Shown: positions 1 through 7,356 of the stretch, piece by piece
How positions within the stretch are numbered: the stretch's first letter is position 1
How the letters are laid out: every line of letters starts with the position of its first letter
Assembly: GCA_013375355.1 (NCBI GenBank)
Contig: JABXJV010000363.1
Coordinates: 1 to 14,153, forward strand
Source of the DNA: Candidatus Helarchaeota archaeon
GTDB taxonomy: Archaea; Asgardarchaeota; Lokiarchaeia; Helarchaeales; JABXJV01
DNA: 14,153 bases
Direction: 5' to 3'
Position numbers and translations under genes: made by a program
Notes under the pieces: generated by a model
What the model was told of the DNA's origin: nothing
Databases searched by the model: none
The model's input: the letters and a program-made list of their open reading frames with translations, nothing else

Positions 1-370
1 TATGGTAGGTGAGCGAGGAAAATTATTGTCTATGGGACAACGGCAATTAGTGGCATTTGCTCGAGTTTTACTTGAAAACCCTTCAGTCTTTATTTTAGAT
101 GAAGCTACTGCATCCGTAGATCCATTCACTGAAACTCGAATTCAAGAAGCCCTTCAAACTATCTTAAAAGAACGCACATCTATTATTATCGCTCATCGGC
201 TCTGGACTGTTCGACATGTGGACCGAATAATAGTTTTAGATCATGGTAAGATAGTTGAAGAAGGGAATCATGAAGAGTTAATGAAGAAATGTGGGGTATA
301 TGCTAATCTCTATAATACTTATTTCAGGCATCAATCTTTAGAATATATAGAAAAAGCGAAAAATTTGTAG
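1..370 (+). CDS. ABC transporter ATP-binding protein, C-terminal fragment (5' end outside window)
   Basis: This is the C-terminal part of an ABC-type ATPase that would power transport across the cytoplasmic membrane. Numbering from the first in-window Met, the signature motif is LSMGQRQ (residues 9-15; M replaces the second G of the usual LSGGQ). The Walker B stretch is VFILDEA (29-35), followed by a D-loop SVD and the H-loop histidine at 65 in IIAHRL. The lead-in VGERG and the tail pattern VLDHGKIVEEGNHEELM are typical of fused exporter half-transporters (multidrug, lipid or peptide type), so a membrane domain and Walker A probably lie upstream. The ATG at position 2 is internal, not a start. 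The gene ends 20 bases before the convergent zinc-ribbon gene. Substrate cannot be told. The family is certain; the exporter subtype is inferred. Confidence 0.93.
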   Translation, partial: MVGERGKLLSMGQRQLVAFARVLLENPSVFILDEATASVDPFTETRIQEALQTILKERTSIIIAHRLWTVRHVDRIIVLDHGKIVEEGNHEELMKKCGVYANLYNTYFRHQSLEYIEKAKNL

Positions 371-390
371 TATATTTCGGCTAATTTTCA

Positions 391-846
391 TTATTTTATA
401 AATGATCCACAATATTCACATTCACAAGGGGGTGTTTTTCTTAAAGGCGCTTTACAGGCAGGACAATATCTAGTCGATAAAGCCTTTCTTGTTCTATCAA
501 GATAATATATTTTTACTGGTCTATGTCCTGGACTTCCAATAGATGTTGATTCTGTTATTAAAATTTTTAAACCTATTATTGAAATGATTGTTCCAACAAC
601 TCCAATGATTATCATTACAACTCCAGAAACGTAATATGAAAAATTTGGACCTTGTCCTCCAGCTATTAGGTATCCAAATATAAAAATTGAACTAGAAGGA
701 TCATCCATGAATATCCCAAGTGAAAGAATAAATAGTCGATCTTTCTTTATGACAGAATTTAATGTAATTCCTATTCCAATAATTAAAGAAATAATACAAG
801 CAATTATTAAAACAATAAGAATTAATTTTTTTTGTTTTTTTTTCAA
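391..846 (-). CDS. Small membrane protein with C-terminal zinc ribbon, paralog 1
   Basis: A 151-residue protein of unknown function. It has hydrophobic segments near residues 8-30, 38-62 (interrupted by an acidic DDPSSS stretch) and 71-97, then a short basic linker and a C-terminal cysteine cluster: C128, C131, C141, C143 and C146. The CPAC...CEC..CG pattern is a zinc-ribbon type knuckle, probably cytoplasmic. The start is TTG at 846; the next Met is residue 47 and would delete the first membrane segment. A GGGCG lies ten bases upstream as a possible weak ribosome site. The protein is a paralog of the next two genes: the C-terminal 25 residues are nearly the same in all three. It is separated from paralog 2 by 187 bases. 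No named family was recognised; a membrane-anchored sensor or adaptor role would be a guess. Confidence 0.8.
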   Translation of the reverse strand: MKKKQKKLILIVLIIACIISLIIGIGITLNSVIKKDRLFILSLGIFMDDPSSSIFIFGYLIAGGQGPNFSYYVSGVVMIIIGVVGTIISIIGLKILITESTSIGSPGHRPVKIYYLDRTRKALSTRYCPACKAPLRKTPPCECEYCGSFIK

Positions 847-922
847 GTTTTTTAAACGCCCAATTATCTAAATCCTATAAAAGATTCAAAGAATCAGAAA
901 TTTATATTTATTTATTTAGGAA
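847..922 (-). promoter_or_regulatory. Upstream region of paralog 1, similar to that of paralog 3
   Basis: Read on the minus strand, this region shares with 2336-2408 a TTCCTAA-like start about 70 bases upstream, an AT-rich TATA-like stretch, TGATT.TTTGA, and TTGGG(C/A)GTTTAAAAA next to the TTG start. The spacing is nearly equal. The TATA-like AAATATAAAT near 900-910 is the best promoter candidate. The shared sequence is seen; its promoter role is inferred. Confidence 0.45.
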
Positions 923-1033
923 CAGTTGAATGATTTACTATCTTAATTTAACTTCCATTTAATTTTTTTCTTTATAATGTATATTTCTCTACTTAATGCT
1001 TTTTTTATTGATAAAATAAATAATAGGTTTTTG

Positions 1034-1795
1034 TTATTCTAAAATTGCCCCGCAATATTCGCATTCACAAGGTGGTTTTTTTCTTAAAGGGGCATGACAA
1101 GCAGGACATTTTCTCATAGTCATTTTTCTTCGTGGTTCTATCTTGTACCTTGCCGACGGTTCAAATGCCCTATATGCAGGTCTTATATATTTATAACTTA
1201 CCATTCCAGAGACTATTTTTGATTGTTCATACATAATTAACTGAAAAATTAGACCAACAATACCAATACCAATCATTACAAATCCAATAATTGAAGTTGA
1301 ATAATAGGGTTTTAGTGCTTCAAATAATAAAATAATTCTTATAAGAGATCTCTCTATGAAATATGCTAGCATTGCCGTTAAAACATTAATAGCAACTCTG
1401 TCATTTTGGATATTAATTAAAGTTGTTATTCCAATGATTATTGATACTATACAGACTATAATTAATATGGGTTTAAGTATTGTTTTCTGTTTATCTCCCA
1501 ATTTAGAGCTCAGAAATGAAAGATTTTTACCAATTATAATACATGTACCAACAACACCAATACCTAATAATACAATTCCTGCAATAAATGTCTGAAAATT
1601 AGGTCTAGTCCCACTAAATATTAATCCCATTATGAGTAAATCCTCATGTTTTGCAAAATAGAAATATACTGTCATAAATGCTAATTCATTTTGTCTTGCA
1701 AAGGAAATAATTATTGCATTTATACCACCAATTGCTAAAAAAACATTAATGATGATACCGATAATAATAAAATATATTTTTTTCCAATTCTTCAA
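1034..1795 (-). CDS. Membrane protein with duplicated transmembrane module and C-terminal zinc ribbon, paralog 2
   Basis: A 253-residue protein of unknown function. It is the long version of its neighbours: the membrane module appears twice, at about residues 5-95 and 105-190. Each copy ends in a glycine-rich hydrophobic helix (GIVLLGIGVVG at 73-83; GFVMIGIGIVG at 171-181) that matches GVVMIIIGVVG in paralog 1. A basic linker leads to the zinc ribbon C230, C233, C243, C245, C248. The start is TTG at 1795, with an AGAAGGAG ribosome site ten bases upstream; the next Met (residue 41) would remove the first helix. It sits 57 bases downstream of paralog 3, so the two may share a transcript. The internal duplication is visible by eye; the function is not. 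Confidence 0.8.
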   Translation of the reverse strand: MKNWKKIYFIIIGIIINVFLAIGGINAIIISFARQNELAFMTVYFYFAKHEDLLIMGLIFSGTRPNFQTFIAGIVLLGIGVVGTCIIIGKNLSFLSSKLGDKQKTILKPILIIVCIVSIIIGITTLINIQNDRVAINVLTAMLAYFIERSLIRIILLFEALKPYYSTSIIGFVMIGIGIVGLIFQLIMYEQSKIVSGMVSYKYIRPAYRAFEPSARYKIEPRRKMTMRKCPACHAPLRKKPPCECEYCGAILE

Positions 1796-1805
1796 TCTTA
1801 TCTGA

Positions 1806-1813
1806 CTCCTTCT
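1806..1813 (-). promoter_or_regulatory. Ribosome binding site deciding a TTG start (paralog 2)
   Basis: Minus-strand AGAAGGAG lies ten bases before TTG 1795. It supports that start over any downstream Met. Confidence 0.75.
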
Positions 1814-1852
1814 ATATAAACTTGCTTTAGAATAATAAAGGATTTATATTTT

Positions 1853-2335
1853 TTATCCAACAATTCTTCCGCAATATTCACATTCACAAGGTGGCGATTT
1901 TTTTAAAGGTGCTTTACAAGCGGGACAATAATTTGTCTTATATTTTTTCCTTTTCTTTACTCTGTATATTCTTCTTGGTTTACTTGGCTGATAACTAGAA
2001 AAAATTGGTTTAGATTCCCTTGTTTTATTAAAAATTATTAATGAAACGATCAATACAATTAGACTTATTATAATCATTACAACTCCAGAAACAAAATTTA
2101 AATAATACGGACCTTCTCCAAACATTAAGTACATCATAATAAAAAACATTGAATCAAATGTTGAATCAAATGATGAATCAAATGGATCAGTAAAAAATAT
2201 TATATAAAATGGTAAATTCATTAGTTGCATTCTACCTCTGAAAGCATTTACGACAGTAAATATACCAATAATTATAAAAATAATGCAAGTTATTATTATA
2301 GCTGCAAAAATTATTATTTTTATTTCATTTTTCAA
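1853..2335 (-). CDS. Small membrane protein with C-terminal zinc ribbon, paralog 3
   Basis: A 160-residue protein of unknown function. It is organised like paralog 1: hydrophobic stretches at about residues 6-30, 41-48 plus 64-72, and 81-102, then a very basic linker (VKKRKKYK) and the zinc ribbon C137, C140, C150, C152, C155. Residues 52-63 are a tandem FDSS-FDST-FDSM repeat made by a 12-bp DNA repeat in the loop between the first two hydrophobic regions. The start is TTG at 2335, with GGGAG nine bases upstream; the next Met (36) would delete the first helix. Its upstream region resembles that of paralog 1, which points to duplication of the gene with its promoter. It is the first gene of the three-gene minus-strand array. 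Confidence 0.8.
   Translation of the reverse strand: MKNEIKIIIFAAIIITCIIFIIIGIFTVVNAFRGRMQLMNLPFYIIFFTDPFDSSFDSTFDSMFFIMMYLMFGEGPYYLNFVSGVVMIIISLIVLIVSLIIFNKTRESKPIFSSYQPSKPRRIYRVKKRKKYKTNYCPACKAPLKKSPPCECEYCGRIVG
2149..2184. repeat. 12-bp tandem repeat, three copies, in-frame
   Basis: Three consecutive 12-base units (TTGAATCAAATG twice, then ATGAATCAAATG) lie inside paralog 3 of the zinc-ribbon family. The unit is four codons, so copy-number change keeps the frame. On the minus strand it encodes FDSS-FDST-FDSM in a loop between hydrophobic segments. Confidence 0.9.
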
Positions 2336-2408
2336 GTTTTTAAACTCCCAATAACTCCATCACATAGAATCATCAAAAAATCAAAATTTTAAATATAATG
2401 AATTAGGA
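2336..2408 (-). promoter_or_regulatory. Upstream region of paralog 3, probable promoter of the zinc-ribbon array
   Basis: Counterpart of 847-922. On the minus strand it holds TTATATTTAAAAT (about 2388-2400) as a TATA-like element, TGATTTTTTGA, and TTGGGAGTTTAAAAA ending at the TTG start. The GGGAG could also serve as ribosome site. The 193-base gap up to ogg (2336-2528) shows nothing else recognisable. Confidence 0.45.
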
Positions 2409-2528
2409 AATTGTTAATTTATTTTAATGATTTGAATTAATATTAATTTTTCAAATTATCAAATTATAGAATTACAAAATCCAACTACGGAATATATAGA
2501 ATAAAATAAGGATTTTTTATATCTAACG

Positions 2529-3158
2529 TTATTTCAATATTTTTCCAGTTTCCATATACCATAGATATAAATCTAATTCCCCAAGAGTTAAATTCAATTC
2601 TTCTGCAATCTTTTTTAATATACTTTCGATTTCCAAATATTTTGTTTTGGATAAAGATTTTGGTTTTTTATCAATTAATTTTTGTTTAATCAATAAATCA
2701 ATTATATGGAAATCAATAATAGCGAGACCTTTAAAACCAATATTTCTTAAAAAATGGCTAGCTTCTTTATAACCTAAACCTTTAATATTTTTAACTAGCC
2801 AATCCCTTAATTCACTCTCTTTCTCATAGGATTCAACAATTTCTTTGATATCATCTTTATATTTTCTACTAACTTCGATGTAATTTGCTCGTTTATTATA
2901 AAAACGATATCCAACCTCTTTTAAGCGTTTTGCCAGATCTACTTCCTGAAGAGTTAGAAAGCCATCATCAATTTCATCTTGGACTCTAATACACATTTCT
3001 GCACTACAATTTGCGGTCATTATACAGAAACAAAGCTCTTTAAAAATTTCATTAGATTTTTTTTCCCCCACTTCTTTAAACTCTTTGATACGATTATCTA
3101 CTAAGTCTTTAATCTTACTTTGTTTCAATTCTTGAATAAATTCTAACAAGTTTTGCAT
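2529..3158 (-). CDS. ogg: 8-oxoguanine DNA glycosylase/AP lyase, archaeal Ogg2 type
   Basis: A base-excision repair enzyme that removes 8-oxoguanine from DNA and cleaves the abasic site. The 209-residue length and the motif order fit the archaeal Ogg2 family. An N-terminal helical region carries MTANCSAEMCIRVQ (residues 47-60). The helix-hairpin-helix IKGLGYKEASHFLRNIG supplies the catalytic lysine K131, and AIIDFHIIDLL supplies the aspartate D149, 18 residues later. The chain ends in a lysine, K209. From memory, the Methanocaldococcus enzyme has the same spacing (K129, D147, terminal K207), with the C-terminal lysine contacting the damaged base. A TTG directly before the ATG (3161) is a possible alternative start, adding one residue. 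The gene is divergent from the DUF72 gene across a 128-base gap. Confidence 0.92.
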   Translation of the reverse strand: MQNLLEFIQELKQSKIKDLVDNRIKEFKEVGEKKSNEIFKELCFCIMTANCSAEMCIRVQDEIDDGFLTLQEVDLAKRLKEVGYRFYNKRANYIEVSRKYKDDIKEIVESYEKESELRDWLVKNIKGLGYKEASHFLRNIGFKGLAIIDFHIIDLLIKQKLIDKKPKSLSKTKYLEIESILKKIAEELNLTLGELDLYLWYMETGKILK

Positions 3159-3210
3159 CAAATGTTAAAGATAAAATTCATTTAAATTACCTTTTACATA
3201 GAAATTTCAT

Positions 3211-3239
3211 TTTTATAATGCTCTCCACTTATTTATATC
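3211..3239. promoter_or_regulatory. Divergent TATA-like elements between ogg and the DUF72 gene
   Basis: The 128-base gap between the two divergent starts holds TTATTTATATC on the plus strand (3229-3239), about 50 bases before the DUF72 start. On the minus strand CATTATAAAA (3211-3220) lies about 50 bases before the ogg start. Both positions suit archaeal TATA boxes with short leaders. This is pattern matching only. Confidence 0.4.
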
Positions 3240-3286
3240 AAAATTAACATTAATTCTATTGACTAATGAAATAGGAAATAGTGCTA

Positions 3287-4258
3287 ATGAACCAACTATA
3301 TATCGGTTGTGGAGGATGGGCATATGCAGATTTTGGAGATTCTCCGGGGACTCAGCTGGAGAATTATGCGAAACTATTTAATTTTGTTGAAATTAATTCG
3401 ACTTTTTATAGCATTCCAAAGATAACACTATGTGAAAGATGGAGAAAATCCGTGCCTGCAGATTTTTCTTTTGCTATTAAATGCAATAGAGGCGTATCTC
3501 ATCTAGGTCTTCTTAAATCCAGCAATCAGGTAATTAAACTTTTTAAAAAAATGATAGAAATTTGTAAAACTTTAAAAGCTATGGCGCTAGTTATACAGAC
3601 TCCACAAAGTTTTTTGAATAAACCACAAAACTTAAAAAATGCAAACGATTTTTTTGCTAGTATTGAATCCCCTATTGATCTGGTATGGGAAGTTAGAGGC
3701 TATCAACGATCTCCTCAATTAAAATCAGAATTGCTACAGACTTTTTCAGAATATAACATTTCACATTGTACTGATATTTCGAAAGATGTTCCCCTTTACA
3801 CAGCAAATTTAGTTTATTCTCGTATTTTTGGTCATGGAAAGCAAAATATGTGGCAATTCAGCGATGAAGAAATCAAGAGCATTCATAATACAGTAGAAAA
3901 TCTAAGAAAAGAAAAAAAAGTAGTACTTTCTTTTCATACTATGCGAATGGAAAGAGATTCTGCTCGATATCAAGAATTTTCAAATAAAAATGTCTTAATT
4001 CCGGCTACCAATTCCATCGGTTTACAATCTTTTATGGATGTAATAAAAGAATATAATAAATTTCCTATTTCAAAGAAAGAATTACTAGAAGCACATGGTT
4101 GGAAAATCGTTGATATGACTTCTAATTTGAGGATTAGAGCTTCAGAATTGCTTAAAAAACTACCTAATCAAAAATTTTCGAATTTTGGATTAATAGAAAA
4201 AAGTCTACAAAACATTATTGGTAATAAGAATCAAAAGAAGTTAGAACAGTTTATTTGA
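3287..4258 (+). CDS. DUF72 (YecE-like) TIM-barrel protein
   Basis: A 323-residue member of the DUF72 family, a TIM-barrel fold whose biochemical role is not established. Family landmarks are the N-terminal YIGCGGWAY (residues 5-13), VEINSTFYSIP (34-44), FAIKCNRGVSH (62-72), VWEVRG in the middle and YSRIFGHGK further on. The last ~70 residues form an extension containing GWKIVDMT and LLKKLPNQ, of a kind I associate with archaeal members (from memory). ATG 3287 was chosen because AGGA at 3273-3276 sits ten bases upstream. GTG at 3281 is an in-frame alternative adding two residues, but only four bases from that motif. The stop is 49 bases from the convergent surface-protein gene. No neighbour reveals a substrate. 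Confidence 0.9.
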   Translation: MNQLYIGCGGWAYADFGDSPGTQLENYAKLFNFVEINSTFYSIPKITLCERWRKSVPADFSFAIKCNRGVSHLGLLKSSNQVIKLFKKMIEICKTLKAMALVIQTPQSFLNKPQNLKNANDFFASIESPIDLVWEVRGYQRSPQLKSELLQTFSEYNISHCTDISKDVPLYTANLVYSRIFGHGKQNMWQFSDEEIKSIHNTVENLRKEKKVVLSFHTMRMERDSARYQEFSNKNVLIPATNSIGLQSFMDVIKEYNKFPISKKELLEAHGWKIVDMTSNLRIRASELLKKLPNQKFSNFGLIEKSLQNIIGNKNQKKLEQFI

Positions 4259-4287
4259 AATTTATCTACAGCCTTAAGTTTATAATT

Positions 4288-4305
4288 AAAAAAAGAAAAA
4301 AAAAA
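4288..4305 (-). terminator. Oligo-T terminator after the surface-protein gene
   Basis: The minus strand reads ten T, one C, then seven T, starting two bases after the stop codon. Archaeal RNA polymerase terminates at such T tracts without needing a hairpin. On the plus strand the same tract is A-rich, so it would not stop the convergent DUF72 transcript. Confidence 0.55.
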
Positions 4306-4307
4306 GA

Positions 4308-5822
4308 TTATTTACCTCTTTTTCTTATTCCTAAACCTATTAACAAAGGAATAAAGAAGATTCCAGCAGTAATACCTATTCCCATGAAATCGCCACTTAT
4401 AATATCTCCACCACTAGCTGCCATCATTATTAATAATAACAAATCAAGTTGTGATAATTCTTCTTCTACTCCAATTTTTGCTTCAAAAACTAACTGCCAA
4501 CCACTAACTCCACCAAAATACATAGCACTTCTAGTACAAATTCCCATTGAATTAAATGTAAATTCTACCTTAAAAGCCCAAGGATCATTTTCGGTTCCAT
4601 TGATTAATATCCAGGTACCTGGAATACCAGCAGGATCTGTATGATTGAATTGGGCTGCACCACTCATTAATATAGATGTATAAGTTTGGTTTACAATAGT
4701 ATGATTAACTGCATTGTAGTCTAATGGAATAAAATCCATCAACGGTAATCCTTGACCAGATAATGTGTTAATTAGTAAGAAAGAATAAAAATTATACGTC
4801 CCTGATAGATTATAATATGGATACATTGAGTGATATGCTGCGAGTAATATTTCAGAGCCATTATTTATAGTGGTCCAATTTTTCTGTGCTGAATTGTATG
4901 CTGATACACGACCGAATAACGCATATGATGTCCATCCCGAAGTAGAAAGACTGGATATCCATGTATAATTAATCGTTGAAACATCAATTTTAAATTTATC
5001 GCCAACTGAATAGTTTGAAACCATAGGACTAGAAACAGTAATTGTAGTTACAAATGAATCACCCACAGTTACAGCAAATCCTACTGAATGAGTTAAAGTT
5101 CTGCTTTCATAAACTAGTTGCCAACTCGCTCCACCAAAATACATAGCATTTCGAGTACAAAATCCTTCTGCGTTAAACGAAACCTCTAACTTAATGCCCC
5201 AAGGATCATTTTCAGTACCATTTGTTATCACCCAAGTCCTATTACTTGCTGTATAATAATGATTGAAATTTGTAGGTCCCATACTTGAAAAGAGCCAATA
5301 AGTCATGTTTACAATAGTATGATTAGCTGCCGAGAAGTTTTGGGGTATAAAATCCATCAAAGGAGCTTGAAACGACATAAAACCTTGCATTAATCCTGTA
5401 GAATAGTAGAAATATTCCCCTGAGAAGTTATAGTTTGGGTTTGTATTATTATATCCCCCAACAATTGTTTCACCAGACCAATCGGTCCATGTTCCTTCGG
5501 AGGTATTGTAATATTGATAATGTCCAAAAATTGTGTCTGCTATCCAAAAGGGAGGAAAACTAGTTAAAATAGTATTATTTGTTTTTGTAACATTAATTCT
5601 AATTCGATCTCCAACAGAAAAATTTGCATTAAGGGCAGGATGACTAGTATTACAAACAGTAATGTCTTGTATCCAAATATTGCTATCGGTGACATTAAAT
5701 TGTTCGTTATTAGGAGCTTCAAATACAGCTCCAACTGCTCTAACAGGTTGAACAGAAGGAAGCAATAGGATTAGACCAAAGACAATAGTAGATAGAATTA
5801 AAAATAAACTGATTTTTTTCAA
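4308..5822 (-). CDS. Secreted, membrane-anchored surface protein with two copies of one domain
   Basis: A 504-residue predicted extracellular protein of unknown function. An N-terminal signal peptide (about residues 1-29, basic MKK then a hydrophobic core) leads into two homologous halves, about 31-240 and 255-447. Shared landmarks are PLMDFIP (154 and 360), NHTIVN (167 and 373), NGTENDPW (201 and 408), CTR.AMYFGG (222 and 429, holding the conserved cysteine of each half) and WQLV.E (234 and 442). About twenty N-x-S/T sequons suggest heavy N-glycosylation, as in archaeal cell-surface proteins. The C-terminus is a hydrophobic anchor (about 477-498) with a basic IRKRGK cytoplasmic tail. The start is TTG at 5822 with AGAAGGT six bases upstream; the next Met is residue 145 and would lose the signal peptide. 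Adhesion or surface-layer roles are guesses. Confidence 0.88.
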   Translation of the reverse strand: MKKISLFLILSTIVFGLILLLPSVQPVRAVGAVFEAPNNEQFNVTDSNIWIQDITVCNTSHPALNANFSVGDRIRINVTKTNNTILTSFPPFWIADTIFGHYQYYNTSEGTWTDWSGETIVGGYNNTNPNYNFSGEYFYYSTGLMQGFMSFQAPLMDFIPQNFSAANHTIVNMTYWLFSSMGPTNFNHYYTASNRTWVITNGTENDPWGIKLEVSFNAEGFCTRNAMYFGGASWQLVYESRTLTHSVGFAVTVGDSFVTTITVSSPMVSNYSVGDKFKIDVSTINYTWISSLSTSGWTSYALFGRVSAYNSAQKNWTTINNGSEILLAAYHSMYPYYNLSGTYNFYSFLLINTLSGQGLPLMDFIPLDYNAVNHTIVNQTYTSILMSGAAQFNHTDPAGIPGTWILINGTENDPWAFKVEFTFNSMGICTRSAMYFGGVSGWQLVFEAKIGVEEELSQLDLLLLIMMAASGGDIISGDFMGIGITAGIFFIPLLIGLGIRKRGK

Positions 5823-5828
5823 AATTGT

Positions 5829-5835
5829 ACCTTCT
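5829..5835 (-). promoter_or_regulatory. Ribosome binding site deciding a TTG start (surface protein)
   Basis: Minus-strand AGAAGGT lies six bases before TTG 5822, which opens the signal peptide. Confidence 0.75.
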
Positions 5836-5870
5836 AATCGTATTTAATTGATTGTTATAAAATATGAAAG

Positions 5871-5885
5871 ATATTATAAAAACTT
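5871..5885 (-). promoter_or_regulatory. TATA-like element of the surface-protein gene
   Basis: Minus-strand AAGTTTTTATAATAT follows an A-rich run that could act as a BRE. It lies about 50 bases before the TTG start, giving a leader of roughly 25-30 bases that includes the ribosome site. A second candidate, TTTTATAAC, lies at about 5854-5862. Confidence 0.4.
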
Positions 5886-5931
5886 TTTTTTTCTCACAAA
5901 TTGCAGAAAAATAATAGTTCATAATTCTATA

Positions 5932-5946
5932 AAAATAAAAGATTAA
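5932..5946 (-). terminator. Possible T-rich terminator after purB
   Basis: The minus strand has CTTTTATTTTTATAG about 25 bases after the purB stop. It could end the purine transcript. The match is weak in such AT-rich DNA. Confidence 0.3.
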
Positions 5947-5969
5947 ACTATAATATTAAGAAGAAAGCA

Positions 5970-7310
5970 CTAATCATATTTCTTAATAATTCGTTCAACT
6001 TGTTGAACAGCAGTCCCTATGTAATTTTTTGGATCTAGCAATTGATCTAATTCGTTAGATGAAATTTTCTGATTTAATTCAGAATCATCTAAAAGTCCTT
6101 TTCTAAAATCAATATTTTCTTTTTTGCATCTAATTGCTATTTTTCTTAATTTTTCGTGAGCTATTTGTCTGCTAAAGCCTTTTTCAACTAACTTAATCAT
6201 AATATTTTCCGCAAAAATTTGACCTTTAGTTAGTGCTAAATTTCTATTTATATTTTCATAATTAAATTCAAGCCCCTGAATAATTGAAATCATTTGGGTC
6301 AACATATAATCGAGCAAAATGAAAGTTTGGGGATAAATGACTCTTTCACAAGCAGAGTTTGAAAGATCACGTTCATGTTCTTGAAGAGCAGCATTATCGA
6401 GAACAGGGATCAAATTTGAATAAATTACACGGAATAAACCACAAATCCGCTCGGACTTGTGCGGATTGCGTTTGCTGGCCAAGGTAGAACTCCCTACTTG
6501 CGACTTTTTGAAAGGTTCGAACATTTCAGCTATTTCAGATCTTTGAAGATTTCTTATTTCCTTCGCGATTTTTGATAAAGTTGTTCCAACTAATGCAAGA
6601 AAGAAAAAAATTTCTGAATGTAAATCTCTTGGAACAATTTGGTTTGAAATCTCACTTTCTTTTATATCTAATTCAGACATAACTAATTTTTGAATTTCAA
6701 AGCCTTTTTCTCCAAAACTAGCCATTGTACCCACCATTCCGCTCATTTTTCCTGCAATACTTCTATGTAAAATATCTTTATTTCTTTCTAAATGTCTATT
6801 AATTTCACTTGCCCAAAGTGCAAATTTCATTCCATAGGTTGTAGGTACTGCATGCTGTCCATGTGTTCTGCCTACGCAAACTGTATTTTTTTCACGTCTG
6901 GCTATATTGATTAATTCTTTTTTTAAATCTAGTAACCTATTTTCAATAATTTTTAAAGCATCTTTTAAGATCAAAGCCCAAGCTGTATCCACTATGTCAT
7001 AACTAGTTGCTCCTAGATGTATGTAGCCCCCTGCACCTTCCTCACAGCCTTCTGCAAATGCTCGAACCATTGCCATTATATCATGATGGATTTGATTTTC
7101 AATTTCTTTTACCCTTTCTAACTTAACAAATTTTGTAGAACCTTTTTTTTGAATAATCTCAGACACCCCTTTAGAAATATTACCTATTTTTGCATGTGCT
7201 TTCGCCAAGGCGACTTCTACATCTAACCATTTTTGTAATTTATATTCTTCAGTGAATAGTGATTTCATTTCTTTTGTAAAATATCTATATTCAATTGGAC
7301 TTACTGACAT
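5970..7310 (-). CDS. purB: Adenylosuccinate lyase
   Basis: PurB performs two fumarate-releasing eliminations in purine synthesis: SAICAR to AICAR, and adenylosuccinate to AMP. The 446-residue length is normal. The fumarase/ASL superfamily signature is QVGSSTLASKRNPHKSE (271-287), a mobile loop with serines 274/275 as candidates for the catalytic base. Other landmarks are GRTHGQHAVP (147-156, catalytic histidine H150), IHHDIMA (74-80, second histidine region), HLGATSYD (98-105) and ERDLSNSACER (313-323). The start is ATG 7310 with GGGTG about eight bases upstream. It is the last gene of the purE-flavoprotein-purB set, 46 bases after the flavoprotein stop, so co-transcription is likely. No key residue appears lost. 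Confidence 0.97.
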   Translation of the reverse strand: MSVSPIEYRYFTKEMKSLFTEEYKLQKWLDVEVALAKAHAKIGNISKGVSEIIQKKGSTKFVKLERVKEIENQIHHDIMAMVRAFAEGCEEGAGGYIHLGATSYDIVDTAWALILKDALKIIENRLLDLKKELINIARREKNTVCVGRTHGQHAVPTTYGMKFALWASEINRHLERNKDILHRSIAGKMSGMVGTMASFGEKGFEIQKLVMSELDIKESEISNQIVPRDLHSEIFFFLALVGTTLSKIAKEIRNLQRSEIAEMFEPFKKSQVGSSTLASKRNPHKSERICGLFRVIYSNLIPVLDNAALQEHERDLSNSACERVIYPQTFILLDYMLTQMISIIQGLEFNYENINRNLALTKGQIFAENIMIKLVEKGFSRQIAHEKLRKIAIRCKKENIDFRKGLLDDSELNQKISSNELDQLLDPKNYIGTAVQQVERIIKKYD

Positions 7311-7356
7311 TAATTTACACCCAATAATTTCTTCATATCCTTCAAATTATTATTTA

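Noticed and set aside
1812..1821. Minus-strand TTTATATA as TATA box of zinc-ribbon paralog 2
   Set aside because: It is only about 20 bases before the start codon, which would place the transcript start inside the gene. Chance match in AT-rich DNA.
2149..2184. Tandem repeat as a CRISPR remnant
   Set aside because: The units are 12 bases with no spacers and are read in-frame inside a gene.
4255..4644. Plus-strand open frame starting at the DUF72 stop codon
   Set aside because: It lies antisense to the end of the surface-protein gene, has lysine- and proline-rich low-complexity content, and matches no family. The surface-protein frame has clear domain repeats.
5740..5922. Short minus-strand frame over the start of the surface-protein gene
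   Set aside because: It overlaps the signal peptide in another frame and covers the leader and promoter-like DNA. Composition is what AT-rich spacer gives by chance.
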